A stretch of 64,000 nucleotides of DNA from assembly GCA_027075325.1 (NCBI GenBank), contig JALTBN010000027.1:1-64000 (forward strand), in the 5' to 3' direction. The notes under the pieces are model-generated. The model did not search any database. It was not told where the DNA came from and saw only the letters and a program-made list of their open reading frames with translations. Shown here piece by piece: positions 35,705 through 44,236 of the stretch (its first letter is position 1; every line of letters begins with the position of its first letter). Origin of the DNA: Thermococcus sp. GTDB taxonomy: Archaea; Methanobacteriota_B; Thermococci; Thermococcales; Thermococcaceae. Position numbers and translations under genes: made by a program.

Positions 35705-36319
35705 TTGGAGGGGATGGATAAAATCGATATGATTCTAAGGCTCATCCTCTGGAGGGTTGTTGAGAGGATAAGCCCGGATGGAAAGGTGTTCCCCCGCCCC
35801 TGGGGGGTTTATATGACGAGTTTTGAACGCCTGCGCCGGGAACTTGGGGGGAAGTCGATTACGGCTATCGTGCTCCTGGGAAGGAAACCAAAAGCCCTCA
35901 TGGTGTTCAACGTCACCAGACCTCCGGAAATCCTGAAGGAACGCATAGCGAAGGGACTGGAGTATGGCGATAGAGAAGAGCTGTTTAAATCCCTTGTAAT
36001 TGAGGGGCTGAACATAGCTTCAGGGCTGTTCGCAAGCAGGCTCTCAAAGGTTGCAGGGGAGGATCTTCTTCCCAGTACCCCCAGAGTTTTAAAGCGGCCG
36101 GAGGAGATCAGGACGTTTCTGTGTTACATAGGGCAGTGTGGGGAGGAGTTTCCAGTGTTTTCAGCGAGAATAGCGGATGAAAACGGGGGTTACGTGAGGA
36201 TGTACCTAAGCCTATCAGAAGAGCTTGTGGAGAAGCTCATGGCAGTGGATAACGACAGAGTACTCCGTGGGTACACAGAACGCCCTCTCCACAGGAGGTG
36301 GATTCTAAATGGGGGCTGA
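35705..36319 (+). CDS. CheC/CheX-like protein (probable CheY phosphatase)
   Basis: A 204-residue protein. VIEGLNIASGLFASRLSK (near residue 98) fits the E-x-x-N active-site helix of CheC/CheX/FliY phosphatases, and LPSTPRVL nearby fits their conserved PPTP-like segment. Only one clear active-site helix is visible, so it resembles CheX or a half-degenerate CheC. The expected role is dephosphorylation of CheY-P. The start is TTG at 35705 behind GGGGGGTG, or ATG at 35714. It begins 1 nt after cheA and overlaps cheF by 11 nt. Confidence 0.55.
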   Translation: MEGMDKIDMILRLILWRVVERISPDGKVFPRPWGVYMTSFERLRRELGGKSITAIVLLGRKPKALMVFNVTRPPEILKERIAKGLEYGDREELFKSLVIEGLNIASGLFASRLSKVAGEDLLPSTPRVLKRPEEIRTFLCYIGQCGEEFPVFSARIADENGGYVRMYLSLSEELVEKLMAVDNDRVLRGYTERPLHRRWILNGG

Positions 36320-37289
36320 GACGGGAAAAGGCATGGCGAGGGTAAAGTGCCTCATCCTCCACCCAGGCGCGGAAGTACCATCCCGTTTGCTGGACTGCGG
36401 GGTAAAGCTCATGCATGAGGGGTTCACGCTTGACTACGGAAAAGGAGGTGATTCCTTCAGGTTCTCTGCAATCTCTGACCTGGGGTTCCGCCCACCTCAG
36501 CTGGAAGTTCTCAGCGGGCTTGAAGAGGTATTCGCCATTGGGATGAACGACGGGCGGATCGTCATCCTGGGCCGCGGGGAAAACCCCATTCTTTACTCCA
36601 GGGACGAATTCGAGGGAACAGTTCACTCGATCTTCACCGCGCTCCTGAACGGGGCCACCGTCCATTTCCTCGACTCCGGAAGGAAGGGCTCCATCAGAGT
36701 ACTCCTCTCAAGGGTCAATCTCAGGGGGAACGCGTTCGTCGTGGACGAGGAGTTCAAACCCGTCCTCAGCTTTTCTGCGCTGAGCAGTGCGGAGCTGGAG
36801 GTTCAGGAAGGGCCTTCCGGAGAGAAGAGAGCGATTTGGAAGGTTAAAACAGTAGAGCACGGGGCAAAGCCGGCCTCAAGCTTCAAGCTGTGGATTCCCG
36901 GAAAGAAGACCCGGCTCTTCCTCCTGAGGTATCTCCTGCGCTACGGTGCAGGGGGCCCTGTTTTCAGCCTAGCCGGGGAGTTCCCGGAGCTCTCTGAGGA
37001 GATAAGCACGGTCAGCCCAGATGAGCTTACCGGGAGGGAAAGGGACGTTCTGATGGCTTTGCTGTCAGGAGTTGATCCCCTGGAGGTTCCGGCCATCCTC
37101 AGGATGGGGGCCGCTGAAGTGGAGGAGGTTTACGATTCCCTCATGGAGAAGGGGCTCCTGAGACTCATCAGTGTCAGAAAGGTGGTTGCCCCCACCGAGC
37201 TGGCCGGATCAATTGGCCTGGAAAACTTTGATAAGGAAGAAAACAGGAATAATGCGGAGGAATACCTCAAAAAAACCGGAGGTGAGTGA
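36309..37289 (+). CDS. cheF: Archaeal chemotaxis adaptor CheF (DUF439)
   Basis: A 326-residue protein. The C-terminal third (LTGRERDVLMALLSGVDPL...MEKGLLRLISVRK) is the helix-turn-helix-like segment typical of CheF. The N-terminal two thirds are a PH-like domain. In Halobacterium and Methanococcus CheF links phosphorylated CheY to the archaellum ring proteins and is required for switching. ATG at 36309 has GGAGGTGG 7 nt upstream; ATG at 36333 is an alternative. Confidence 0.75.
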   Translation: MGAETGKGMARVKCLILHPGAEVPSRLLDCGVKLMHEGFTLDYGKGGDSFRFSAISDLGFRPPQLEVLSGLEEVFAIGMNDGRIVILGRGENPILYSRDEFEGTVHSIFTALLNGATVHFLDSGRKGSIRVLLSRVNLRGNAFVVDEEFKPVLSFSALSSAELEVQEGPSGEKRAIWKVKTVEHGAKPASSFKLWIPGKKTRLFLLRYLLRYGAGGPVFSLAGEFPELSEEISTVSPDELTGRERDVLMALLSGVDPLEVPAILRMGAAEVEEVYDSLMEKGLLRLISVRKVVAPTELAGSIGLENFDKEENRNNAEEYLKKTGGE

Positions 37290-37290
37290 G

Positions 37291-38598
37291 GTGAAGGTTC
37301 GCTTGATTCTCATATCAATAATTCTCATGGGGCTTGTATATCCCGTGTTCCAGATGGGAAACGTGGGAGCTGAGAAAAGCCCGGTTCTCTTCAGGGGTTC
37401 CCTCTGTGACGGAGTGCAGTATCAGAAGAGCATCGAGGCCGTCGCCATTAAAAACGGAACGGTTTATGCCGCCTGCGACTACAGAATGGTGGCGGGAAAG
37501 GAACTGATCGGAGTGTACTACCTCGGGGAGATGGGAGCGTACTCGATGAACGGGAGCAAACTGTGGAGCAACGGTTCCGGCTACGTCGTTAAAATCTTCC
37601 CCCTTGGAAAAACCGTGATAGACGGTAGCCTTGGAGGTTTCGTCATCTTCAATGGCTCGGGGAAGATAATCGAGACAGTCCCAACCCTCAACAAGCTGTA
37701 CGACTTTGCCGTCAACGGAAGCAGGGTGTACGCGGTCGACGGGGACGTTTGGGTTTCAAACGGAAGCTTCACAACAACCGGTCACCTTTACATCGGAAGA
37801 ATCCTCCCCAACGGCACGATGGAGCTAAACGGGACTGGAACCCTAACGTTGAACTTCTCATCCCTCCTGGACAGGGTAGCACTCGGGCCTGTGGTATACG
37901 TTGGCTCGGGTATGCCCCCAGGATACGCTTTCAGCAGGCAGTTTGGAGGGGTTTCCGGAGTTTCGTATGATGGAAGGATCCTCTGGAACGTGAGCACCGG
38001 GGAATGGGTCAGGGACGTCGTGGTGTGGAACGAAAAAGCGGTAGCGGGAACGGACGACAACTCCGGAAACGGTAATATCATAATAATAGATAAGAATGGG
38101 AACGTCCTGAAAAACGTCAGCACCTTTGCGGTCCAGGACATGGCGGTGGAGGGGGACATCCTATACGTAGCTGGAGTGTCAGGGGATGGAAAGGGCAGGG
38201 TTGCCGCATACGAACTGAAAAACATGAAGAAGCTCTGGGAGGTTGAGATGCCCTACCGCGCCAAGGTTATTGCGCTCGCCGGCGGAAAGCTGGCCGTCGG
38301 GGTCGGCGAGTTCAAGAGCGAGAAAGAAGGAAATACCACCAAGGTTTACAGCGAGGGGGGGCTCTACATCCTAAACCCGTCCAGCGGAAAAGTTGAGTGG
38401 AAAGACCTGACGATGGGCTACGTCAGGAGCCTGGCCACAGAGGGGAACATCCTCGTCGCGGGCACGGGCAGCCAGTACTTCTACGTCCTCGACGTCAGTA
38501 AAACGGGGAGCCGGAGCGGAATCTGCGGGCCCGCACTCCTCGTCCTCCTGGTGGTTTTAATAGGAGGATTAGTGAGGGGAGGTGGAAGGTTTGGCTGA
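37291..38598 (+). CDS. Secreted, membrane-anchored beta-propeller (PQQ-like) protein
   Basis: A 435-residue protein. A signal peptide (VRLILISIILMGLVYPVF) is followed by some seven or eight repeats of a PQQ/quinoprotein-like propeller, for example LWSNGSGYVVKIFPLG, ILWNVSTGEWVRDVVV and KVEWKDLTMGYVRSLA. There are many N-glycosylation sequons. The C-terminus is a membrane helix (PALLVLLVVLIGGLV). It should be displayed outside the cell. GTG at 37291 follows GGAGGTGAG directly after the cheF stop, so it belongs to the che transcript. Confidence 0.75.
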   Translation: MKVRLILISIILMGLVYPVFQMGNVGAEKSPVLFRGSLCDGVQYQKSIEAVAIKNGTVYAACDYRMVAGKELIGVYYLGEMGAYSMNGSKLWSNGSGYVVKIFPLGKTVIDGSLGGFVIFNGSGKIIETVPTLNKLYDFAVNGSRVYAVDGDVWVSNGSFTTTGHLYIGRILPNGTMELNGTGTLTLNFSSLLDRVALGPVVYVGSGMPPGYAFSRQFGGVSGVSYDGRILWNVSTGEWVRDVVVWNEKAVAGTDDNSGNGNIIIIDKNGNVLKNVSTFAVQDMAVEGDILYVAGVSGDGKGRVAAYELKNMKKLWEVEMPYRAKVIALAGGKLAVGVGEFKSEKEGNTTKVYSEGGLYILNPSSGKVEWKDLTMGYVRSLATEGNILVAGTGSQYFYVLDVSKTGSRSGICGPALLVLLVVLIGGLVRGGGRFG

Positions 38599-39397
38599 GG
38601 AAGAACTTGACCTGAGGGAGCGCCTGGCAACCGGTGAGAATCTGGAGGAGATTATCATCCGCTCCGGATACGATGAGGAACTGCTGAAGGAAATAATAAA
38701 CTACCTCGACGACGACCTCTGGACTGTGCAGAAGAACGCTCTGATCGTGCTTATGGAAGTCCTCGAAGAACATGAGGAACTCTACGAGCCACTCCTGCGC
38801 AAGCTTCTCGTTATGATACGAAAGAGCGAGGCCGTTCCTTTAACCCTTGAGATAGCGAAGACGGTTGGAAAGCTTTCAAAGCTGAAGCCCGACCTCGTTA
38901 AAGGGGCTGCCCCGATAATATTCGCGAACTACCGCATAGGAGACCCGAAGATAAAGATAAACATGGCCTACGTAATCGAGGAGATAATGAGGGAGAACCC
39001 TGCGCTCCTTGGAAACATAGTCAAAGAGATAGCCAGTATGCTCAGTTCGCCAAACGAAATGGACAGGCTCGCGGCATTGAACTTTATCTCGGCCCTTGGC
39101 GAAAACAGCGGTAAGTACGTTACTCCTTTCCTCCCACGGCTTCTAACACTTCTTTACGATAAGAATGAGCTTGTGAGGGCCAGTGCCGTTGAGAGCCTGG
39201 CGGAGATAGCCGCAAACAACAGGAGGTTCAGGAAGATAATAAAGGCAAAACTGGGCGAACTCAACGACAGGAGTGAACTCGTAATGAAGAACGTCAGGGA
39301 AGGGCTCATGAAGATCTCCCTGGCGGAGGCCGCGGAGAAGGAAGGATCAGAAGGGACAGAAAAGACCGAATCAAAGACCGAGGCTGGTTCAGCCTGA
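38591..39397 (+). CDS. HEAT-repeat protein in the che operon
   Basis: A 268-residue alpha-solenoid built of HEAT-like repeats (for example WTVQKNALIVLMEVLEEHEE, DRLAALNFISALGENSGKYV, ELVRASAVESLAEIAANNRR). A short Glu/Thr-rich tail follows. It is a scaffold-type fold without catalytic motifs. TTG at 38591 is chosen because GGGGAGGTGG ends 5 nt upstream; GTG at 38582 overlaps that site. The gene overlaps the propeller gene and ends the operon, convergent with RNase P component 4. Confidence 0.75.
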   Translation: MAEEELDLRERLATGENLEEIIIRSGYDEELLKEIINYLDDDLWTVQKNALIVLMEVLEEHEELYEPLLRKLLVMIRKSEAVPLTLEIAKTVGKLSKLKPDLVKGAAPIIFANYRIGDPKIKINMAYVIEEIMRENPALLGNIVKEIASMLSSPNEMDRLAALNFISALGENSGKYVTPFLPRLLTLLYDKNELVRASAVESLAEIAANNRRFRKIIKAKLGELNDRSELVMKNVREGLMKISLAEAAEKEGSEGTEKTESKTEAGSA

Positions 39398-39745
39398 AGA
39401 ACATTTTCTCCGCTCTTTTTTCTCCCTTATGTAGGGGTACCTCATTATGTAGCCGCATTCAAGGCACTTAATCACCACATGGCCGTCCCGAAGCCTCACC
39501 CTGGCGTTCACTCCAGGGACGAGGAAGGAGTGGCACTTCTTGCAGTACCTTCTCTTCCACCGCCGTGGCATCCTTATCCTGGCCTTCTGCTGCACAGCGA
39601 GGGCTATGGAAACGTAGCGGTTGGCGAGCTCCCTGTCGTAGGGAAAAACCCTCTCCGCCAGGGTGAAGAGCGTATCTATTCTCTCGACGGCTATCCTTCG
39701 CTTCTCACGCTGTTCCTTTTCCCGTATCCTCCTCTTAGCCCCCAT
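39389..39745 (-). CDS. rnp4: RNase P protein component 4 (Rpp21/Rpr2)
   Basis: A 118-residue protein. The N-terminal basic helices (ERIDTLFTLAERVFPYDRELANRYV) and the zinc ribbon CKKCHSFLVPGVNARVRL...CLECGYIMRYPY are characteristic of archaeal RNase P component 4, which pairs with component 1 to help RNase P RNA process tRNA 5' ends. ATG at 39745 follows GGTGATAGGA. Component 3 is encoded at 57961-58638. Confidence 0.93.
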   Translation of the reverse strand: MGAKRRIREKEQREKRRIAVERIDTLFTLAERVFPYDRELANRYVSIALAVQQKARIRMPRRWKRRYCKKCHSFLVPGVNARVRLRDGHVVIKCLECGYIMRYPYIREKKERRKCSSG

Positions 39746-39750
39746 TCCTA

Positions 39751-41280
39751 TCACCTGACCAGTCTGAGCTTTCCTGCCAGGGGCTCGTAGATGTAACCCT
39801 CCCGTATGAGGGACTCGATTATCCTTTCCGTGCTTTCCTCCCCAAAGCCAACCCTAACCAGAGCATCCCTGAACTCGCCCCTGCTCACATCTCCCGTCAA
39901 GCTTGTGGAGGCAATGTCCCTGAAGACCTCAAGGGCCCTCGCAGCCCTTCTGTCGGAGGGGATGTAATCGTGGTACTCCTTTATTAACCTATCCAGCTCG
40001 CTCTGGGGCATTGAGCTAACTATGGCCATCCAGTCGTTCACTATCTCATCGTTGATTGTCTCAACGTCTCTGAGAAGAGACTTTCGTATGGTTCCCTCCA
40101 GCCGCCCCATAGAGCCCAGAAGGCGGAAGCTGAGCTCGTAGCGCGTACCAACATCGAAGACGCCGCCGGGAACTGTCAGAACGTCAAATTTCCAGCCGTA
40201 TTCGTTTCTCTTCTCAATTATCCAGTCCTCGAACTTCCGTCTGAAGCGCTGGCCGAGAGAATCCGAGGCGGAAATAACGCCGACCCTCTCCCTCTCTATG
40301 AAAATCGTTGCGAGGAGGTTGGGGAAGAGCCTTATGAACTCGCTGTTCTTCTCAAGGTACGGCCTCTCATCTTCAGAGGGTATGAACACAAAGGGGGTTT
40401 CAGCTTTCCCGGCCAGTTCGTCCCTCGGGTGTGCCCTCCTTGGAAGGGGAAGGAGGCCTGTTATGGATTTGGATAGGAGGAACTTCCTGGCGTAGCCGGA
40501 GACCTTACCCGGAGAACGGGGAGTATAGTAGGAAACACCCGAACCGTTGGGGTTGAGGAGCGTAAAGTCGATGTCCAGGAAAGGGTCGACATACGAGGTT
40601 CTCTTCTCCTTACGGAACTGGAGCTCCCATGGAAAGAGGGAGTGAATAAAACGGAGTATGTGCCACAGGGAAAGAACACCCGCCTCCCTGCCCTTGTATC
40701 CAAGAACTGAGAACTCGGAACCTTCTCCCCATGAACGGGGAGATTCAAGAAGCTTAGGACTACCGTAGAGGGCGTAGGTTAGGCCGAGCTGAAAGTCCCT
40801 CCCGGCGTAAACGGTGCCCTCTATGAGTTCCTCCACCTCGCGCCTGCTGAGGGCCATCCACGAGTAGTCCCTCCAGTAGTCGGAGTAATCGGCAGCAGAA
40901 ATCCTGAGGGCCCGGACCATCCTGAGTGTGCCCCAGGGAAAAGAATCGAGAACACCCTTAACTTCAACGTATGAGCCAGACGAAAGACTTCCGCCAATGG
41001 CCGTTCTCTCATCAATCCGTAGGACAACGTACGGCCTGGGGGAGTTCACCTTCAGCTTCCGGAGCTCTCCGGGAGAGAGGGGAGAAAGCAGGTAGTACGC
41101 CGCATCCTTTGGAGCCCAGGGGGGCTTCCTCAGGATGACGAACCCCCAAAGAGAGACCTCGTCCCCGTTCTTGGCCCTCTGGAGTGAGTCCTGGAACTCT
41201 CTAACTCGGAGTTCCGGGGTCAGAGGTGGCTTTCGCTCCCACCGGACTAAGTCCATCAGCTCCATGTAAGGGTCGTTCAT
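39751..41280 (-). CDS. Conserved hypothetical protein, possible OB fold and winged helix
   Basis: A 509-residue protein that I do not recognise. An OB-fold-like beta region occurs near residues 35-130 (VSLWGFVILRKPPW..., SYVEVKGVLDSF). The C-terminal 70 residues look like a winged helix (FRDALVRVGFGEESTERIIESLIREGYIYEPLAGKLRLV), similar in build to the end of archaeal MCM. A nucleic-acid role is therefore possible. ATG at 41280 has GGGGAGA upstream. It is cotranscribed with rnp4, whose start is 5 nt away. Confidence 0.55.
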   Translation of the reverse strand: MNDPYMELMDLVRWERKPPLTPELRVREFQDSLQRAKNGDEVSLWGFVILRKPPWAPKDAAYYLLSPLSPGELRKLKVNSPRPYVVLRIDERTAIGGSLSSGSYVEVKGVLDSFPWGTLRMVRALRISAADYSDYWRDYSWMALSRREVEELIEGTVYAGRDFQLGLTYALYGSPKLLESPRSWGEGSEFSVLGYKGREAGVLSLWHILRFIHSLFPWELQFRKEKRTSYVDPFLDIDFTLLNPNGSGVSYYTPRSPGKVSGYARKFLLSKSITGLLPLPRRAHPRDELAGKAETPFVFIPSEDERPYLEKNSEFIRLFPNLLATIFIERERVGVISASDSLGQRFRRKFEDWIIEKRNEYGWKFDVLTVPGGVFDVGTRYELSFRLLGSMGRLEGTIRKSLLRDVETINDEIVNDWMAIVSSMPQSELDRLIKEYHDYIPSDRRAARALEVFRDIASTSLTGDVSRGEFRDALVRVGFGEESTERIIESLIREGYIYEPLAGKLRLVR

Positions 41281-41325
41281 GTTCTCCCCTCGGAGACGGG
41301 AGATAAAAAGCTTAACCCGACCGAA

Positions 41326-41335
41326 AAATTTATAA
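41326..41335 (+). promoter_or_regulatory. TATA box of the 5S rRNA gene
   Basis: AAATTTATAAAG ends about 25 nt before the mature 5S sequence, at the standard archaeal distance. The same short region must also hold the minus-strand promoter of the gene ending at 41280. Confidence 0.6.
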
Positions 41336-41360
41336 AGCCTCAACGGCAGGTATGTATCGG

Positions 41361-41486
41361 TACGGCGGTCAGGGCGGCGGGGCCACACCCGGTCTCGTTT
41401 CGACCCCGGAAGTTAAGCCCGCCAGCGATCCCGGCAGTACTGCCCTCCGAGAGGGGGCGGGAAACCGGGGACGCCGCCGGCCACTA
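41361..41486 (+). rRNA. rrf: 5S ribosomal RNA
   Basis: The sequence from TACGGCGGTC to GGCCACTA is a Thermococcales 5S rRNA. It includes the conserved loop region CCCCGGAAGTTAAGCCCGCC, the GCGATCCCGG segment and the helix CCCTCCGAGAGGG. It is a single copy away from 16S/23S genes, as is usual for the group. Ends are approximate to a few bases. Confidence 0.93.
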
Positions 41487-41520
41487 GTTTTCATCCCGTT
41501 CTCGTGGGTTACTTCAAAAG

Positions 41521-41549
41521 TTTGTAGGGACCTACACAAAACCTATATA
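41521..41549 (+). promoter_or_regulatory. Promoter of the coiled-coil gene with a motility-type element
   Basis: TGTAGG-GA-CCTACA forms a perfect inverted repeat (41523-41536). CCTACACA (41531-41538) equals the core of the fla and che repeats. The TATA box CTATATAAA starts about 12 bp later, near 41543, almost the same offset as in the cheY promoter. The start of transcription is predicted at or within a few bases of the ATG at 41575, so the mRNA is probably leaderless. Confidence 0.6.
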
Positions 41550-41574
41550 AATTTTGACGAACATTTCTTCATCG

Positions 41575-42597
41575 ATGGCGATGTTCGACAAGGGGAAACA
41601 GGGACTCAACTGGGACTACCTCCGGGAGAGGCACGTCGAGATAATTTCAGAGCTTAAAACACTCCACGAATGGGACAAAGTGAAGTCCATCGTCCCGGAG
41701 GCTGAGAACCTCAGCGACTACTCTCTTCTCGCCCTCCAAGCCCTCGCTTCTTTGACGAGGGAGTTCCACACGGAGAAGGCAAACCTCCACGACAGGATAA
41801 ATGCATTGAGCGAAAAACTCGACGATACCCGTACTGAAATGAGGGAAAGGGACGAAGCCCTAGAAAAAAAGGTAAAAACCCTGGAGAGCTCGGTTGAGGA
41901 CATCCAAAGGAAGCTTATCTTTGTTGAGGGCATTGGAAACCTCCTACCGAGGATCAACGAACTTGAGGAGAAGCTGGAGACGGGACAGGCCGAGCTGCTC
42001 ACCCGCATGGAAAAGCGGTACTCAAAGCTCATCGAGGATAGAGTAAACGAGCTCATCGAGAGAAAGCTCAAAGAGACCGAAGCCGAGCTCAGAGCCTCGG
42101 TCCTCGGCGTAAGCGTTGACCTTGCCAAATCCCTCAAGGATATACAGGAGAAACACGAAAAGCTCGTGGTGGAAAATTACACCCTGAGGAATGAAGTAAA
42201 GTCCCTGCGCAGCAGCCTCCTCTCCAAGGAAAAGGAGCTGGAGAAGCTTAGGGCGGAACTTGCCGGATGCCGGGAGATGAACAACAGGATAGAAGAGCTC
42301 CAGAAGCGTGTTCAGGAGTACGAGAAGCGCGCGAATGCCCCCTCCCCCGTGGAGAGGGAGCTCATGAAGCTCACGGGGACCAGGAGCGCCGAGGAAGCGC
42401 TTGAAGCCATCAAAAAGATGAAGAGTGACTACGTGCCCAAATCCAAGGTCTCACAGCTTCTCTCAGAGATGAAGCGCCTAAACGAAACCGTTCAGGAGCT
42501 TGAAGAGGAGAACAGGTCTCTCCGCGAGAAGAACGAGAAGCTGTCAAAGGCCCTGAAAATGCTGATAGAGCGCGGCGAGGAGAAGGAAGGGGAGTGA
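41575..42597 (+). CDS. Long coiled-coil protein
   Basis: A 340-residue protein, nearly all helical after residue 65. Heptads run from about 70-130, 145-180, 195-255 and 285-335 with few breaks, a pattern of elongated dimers. There is no ATPase head, membrane segment or known domain. The promoter shares the CCTACACA element and spacing with the che promoter, which hints at a motility or polar scaffold role. ATG at 41575 or 41581 would be used on a leaderless message. The stop codon abuts the convergent cyclase gene. Confidence 0.7.
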   Translation: MAMFDKGKQGLNWDYLRERHVEIISELKTLHEWDKVKSIVPEAENLSDYSLLALQALASLTREFHTEKANLHDRINALSEKLDDTRTEMRERDEALEKKVKTLESSVEDIQRKLIFVEGIGNLLPRINELEEKLETGQAELLTRMEKRYSKLIEDRVNELIERKLKETEAELRASVLGVSVDLAKSLKDIQEKHEKLVVENYTLRNEVKSLRSSLLSKEKELEKLRAELAGCREMNNRIEELQKRVQEYEKRANAPSPVERELMKLTGTRSAEEALEAIKKMKSDYVPKSKVSQLLSEMKRLNETVQELEEENRSLREKNEKLSKALKMLIERGEEKEGE

Positions 42598-43170
42598 TTA
42601 TTCCCTCACAACGGCAACGGCCCTGACCGGGCTACCAGAACCGCCCTCTATTCTGAGCGGAAACGCTATGAAGGTAAACTCTCTGCCCAGCAAGACATCG
42701 AGATTGGTGAGGTTCTCAAAGATGGGAATCTCCTCGCTCAGGAGAATTCTGTGAACCGCGTCGTCACCTATACTCATCGCGTCCGTTCCGACGGCTTTGA
42801 CCCCCTCAGCGGCAATGAAAAGTGCCGCCTCCGGAGACAGTTCCCTCCCTCCGGTGAGAAGGAGGACGATTCTGCCCATGAAGCCTCCCTCAGGAAGTTC
42901 CTCAAGGGAAACGAGCCCCTCACCCTCCCGGAGGTCCAGGACGATTCCCTCCCCGATGAAGCTCTCAAGGGGCATCTCGTCGACTGTTTTCCCGCCGGGA
43001 ATGAAGTGCGCCGGTGCATCCACGTGCGTTCCGGTGTGCTCCCCGAACTTGAGAACGTTCATATAGTAGCCGTCCCTGTCTATGAATGCCCAGGGCTTGA
43101 TGCTTACGGGGGGGTCATCCGGATAAAGGGGGGTCTCCTCTGAGAGGGGAACCGAAAGGTCCACTATCAT
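42598..43170 (-). CDS. Cyclase/kynurenine-formamidase-like metal hydrolase
   Basis: A 190-residue member of the cyclase family (COG1878). The metal-binding signature HTGTHVDAPAHF is near residue 44 and a conserved GTDAMSIGD segment near 128. Relatives hydrolyse N-formylkynurenine or other amides and lactones; the substrate here is unknown. A minus-strand TATA-like CTTTATATGG lies near 43200-43210. Length is normal. Confidence 0.85.
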   Translation of the reverse strand: MIVDLSVPLSEETPLYPDDPPVSIKPWAFIDRDGYYMNVLKFGEHTGTHVDAPAHFIPGGKTVDEMPLESFIGEGIVLDLREGEGLVSLEELPEGGFMGRIVLLLTGGRELSPEAALFIAAEGVKAVGTDAMSIGDDAVHRILLSEEIPIFENLTNLDVLLGREFTFIAFPLRIEGGSGSPVRAVAVVRE

Positions 43171-43191
43171 GGGCTCACCGCTCTAATGGTG

Positions 43192-43404
43192 TCATTCATC
43201 CATATAAAGGTTGTCCTCATCGCGGAGCAAACCGGCGAGGTACTTTCGGTTTGGAAAGCGCTGGATGACTCTCTCTTTGCAATGTCGACGTTTACAGGTT
43301 CTAATCAACCCGGAGAATCACCCAAGCGAAAGATACATGTCCACGAGCTTTGTGTCGATTAGAACGTTTGCCACCGTTATTTCTAGGATATTAACTTCTA
43401 CCAT
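43192..43404 (-). pseudogene. Small ORF interrupted by one in-frame TGA
   Basis: From ATG at 43404 one frame reads MVEVNILEITVANVLIDTKL and on to SLG, then a TGA (43320-43318), then continues FSGLIRTCKRRHCKERVIQR and on to LYMDE before a final TGA at 43192-43194. A TATA box (TATAAAAG, minus, 43430-43437) is 30 nt from the ATG, giving an almost leaderless start. The two halves total about 70 codons and look protein-like, with a C-x5-C pair. It may be a recently disrupted gene, or the first 28 codons alone may be real. No family was recognised. Confidence 0.35.
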
Positions 43405-43462
43405 CGTGTTTCGGGCCTCTAACTCAAAGCTTTTATACACAAACTACATTAAAAATGGGGAT

Positions 43463-44236
43463 TCACTCCCCGTAGAACTCCTTCTCGAAGACGTCTATCC
43501 CGACTTCCAAGCTTTCCAGCCAGTCGAGGAACTTCCCGACGTGCTCGTCCCTGAAGATCGCCCCGTGCTGCGGCGCTATGACCTTCGGTCTCAGCTTTCT
43601 GACGTGTTTAACCCAGGCCCTCAGCGCCTTTGTAGAACTCATGTAGCGTCTGTGGAAGCCCTCCATGTGCCGGAGGTGGTCGTCGAAGTCCTCAACGAAG
43701 AGGTACCACTCATCCTTTGAAAACGCCGCCGCTCCAATGTCCGAGCTGAAGAGGATTCCGCTCTTCTCGTCGTAGAAGGAGAAGTTGCCTGGACTGTGGA
43801 GGTAGTGGCTGGGGACTGCTTTGATGGTCGACTTCCCCAGTTTAAAGTCAGTCCCCTTGTCCGGGATTCCAATGGTCCTTCCCGCGCTGAGAACCGCGAG
43901 GTGTGGAATGAAGCGAACCCAGAGGTCAGAGATAACGAGTTTCGCCAGCGGTGCATACTCGAACCAGAGGTTCAGCCCGGCCACAACATCTGGATCCTGG
44001 TGCGAGTACATGAGGTACTTTATCTGGGTCGGAGGAACTATCGAGGAGACGTTTTTAAGAACCCTGGAGAAGACGAAGAACCCGCCAGGCTCTATCAGAG
44101 CCGCCTCGCTTCCGTCAACGACCAGATACTGGTTCGTGAGAATCCCCTTCTCGTCCTCGCTTTCCTCTATCCCAAGCCAGAAAACTTTGTGCTCCCCGTC
44201 GTCGTAGAGCGGGTAGCTGTTCATGTTCCTTATCAT
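43463..44236 (-). CDS. ODP-type metallo-beta-lactamase fold protein (flavodiiron-like, no flavodoxin domain)
   Basis: A 257-residue protein. The diiron ligand pattern of oxygen-binding diiron proteins is seen: YSHQDPDVV near residue 78 (H-x-D/E-x-D), HSPGNFSFYD near 147, SSDIGAAAF near 165 and PQHGAIF near 225. Flavodiiron proteins have this domain followed by flavodoxin, which is absent. Stand-alone members may sense or reduce O2/NO or act in redox signalling. GGGGTG precedes ATG. The gene overlaps the downstream end of its operon neighbour by 4 nt. Confidence 0.82.
   Translation of the reverse strand: MIRNMNSYPLYDDGEHKVFWLGIEESEDEKGILTNQYLVVDGSEAALIEPGGFFVFSRVLKNVSSIVPPTQIKYLMYSHQDPDVVAGLNLWFEYAPLAKLVISDLWVRFIPHLAVLSAGRTIGIPDKGTDFKLGKSTIKAVPSHYLHSPGNFSFYDEKSGILFSSDIGAAAFSKDEWYLFVEDFDDHLRHMEGFHRRYMSSTKALRAWVKHVRKLRPKVIAPQHGAIFRDEHVGKFLDWLESLEVGIDVFEKEFYGE

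Noticed and set aside
43261-43364. CRISPR remnant (GTTCTAATC repeated inverted)
   Set aside because: Only two short copies in opposite orientation and no spacer pattern; the interrupted small ORF explains the region better.
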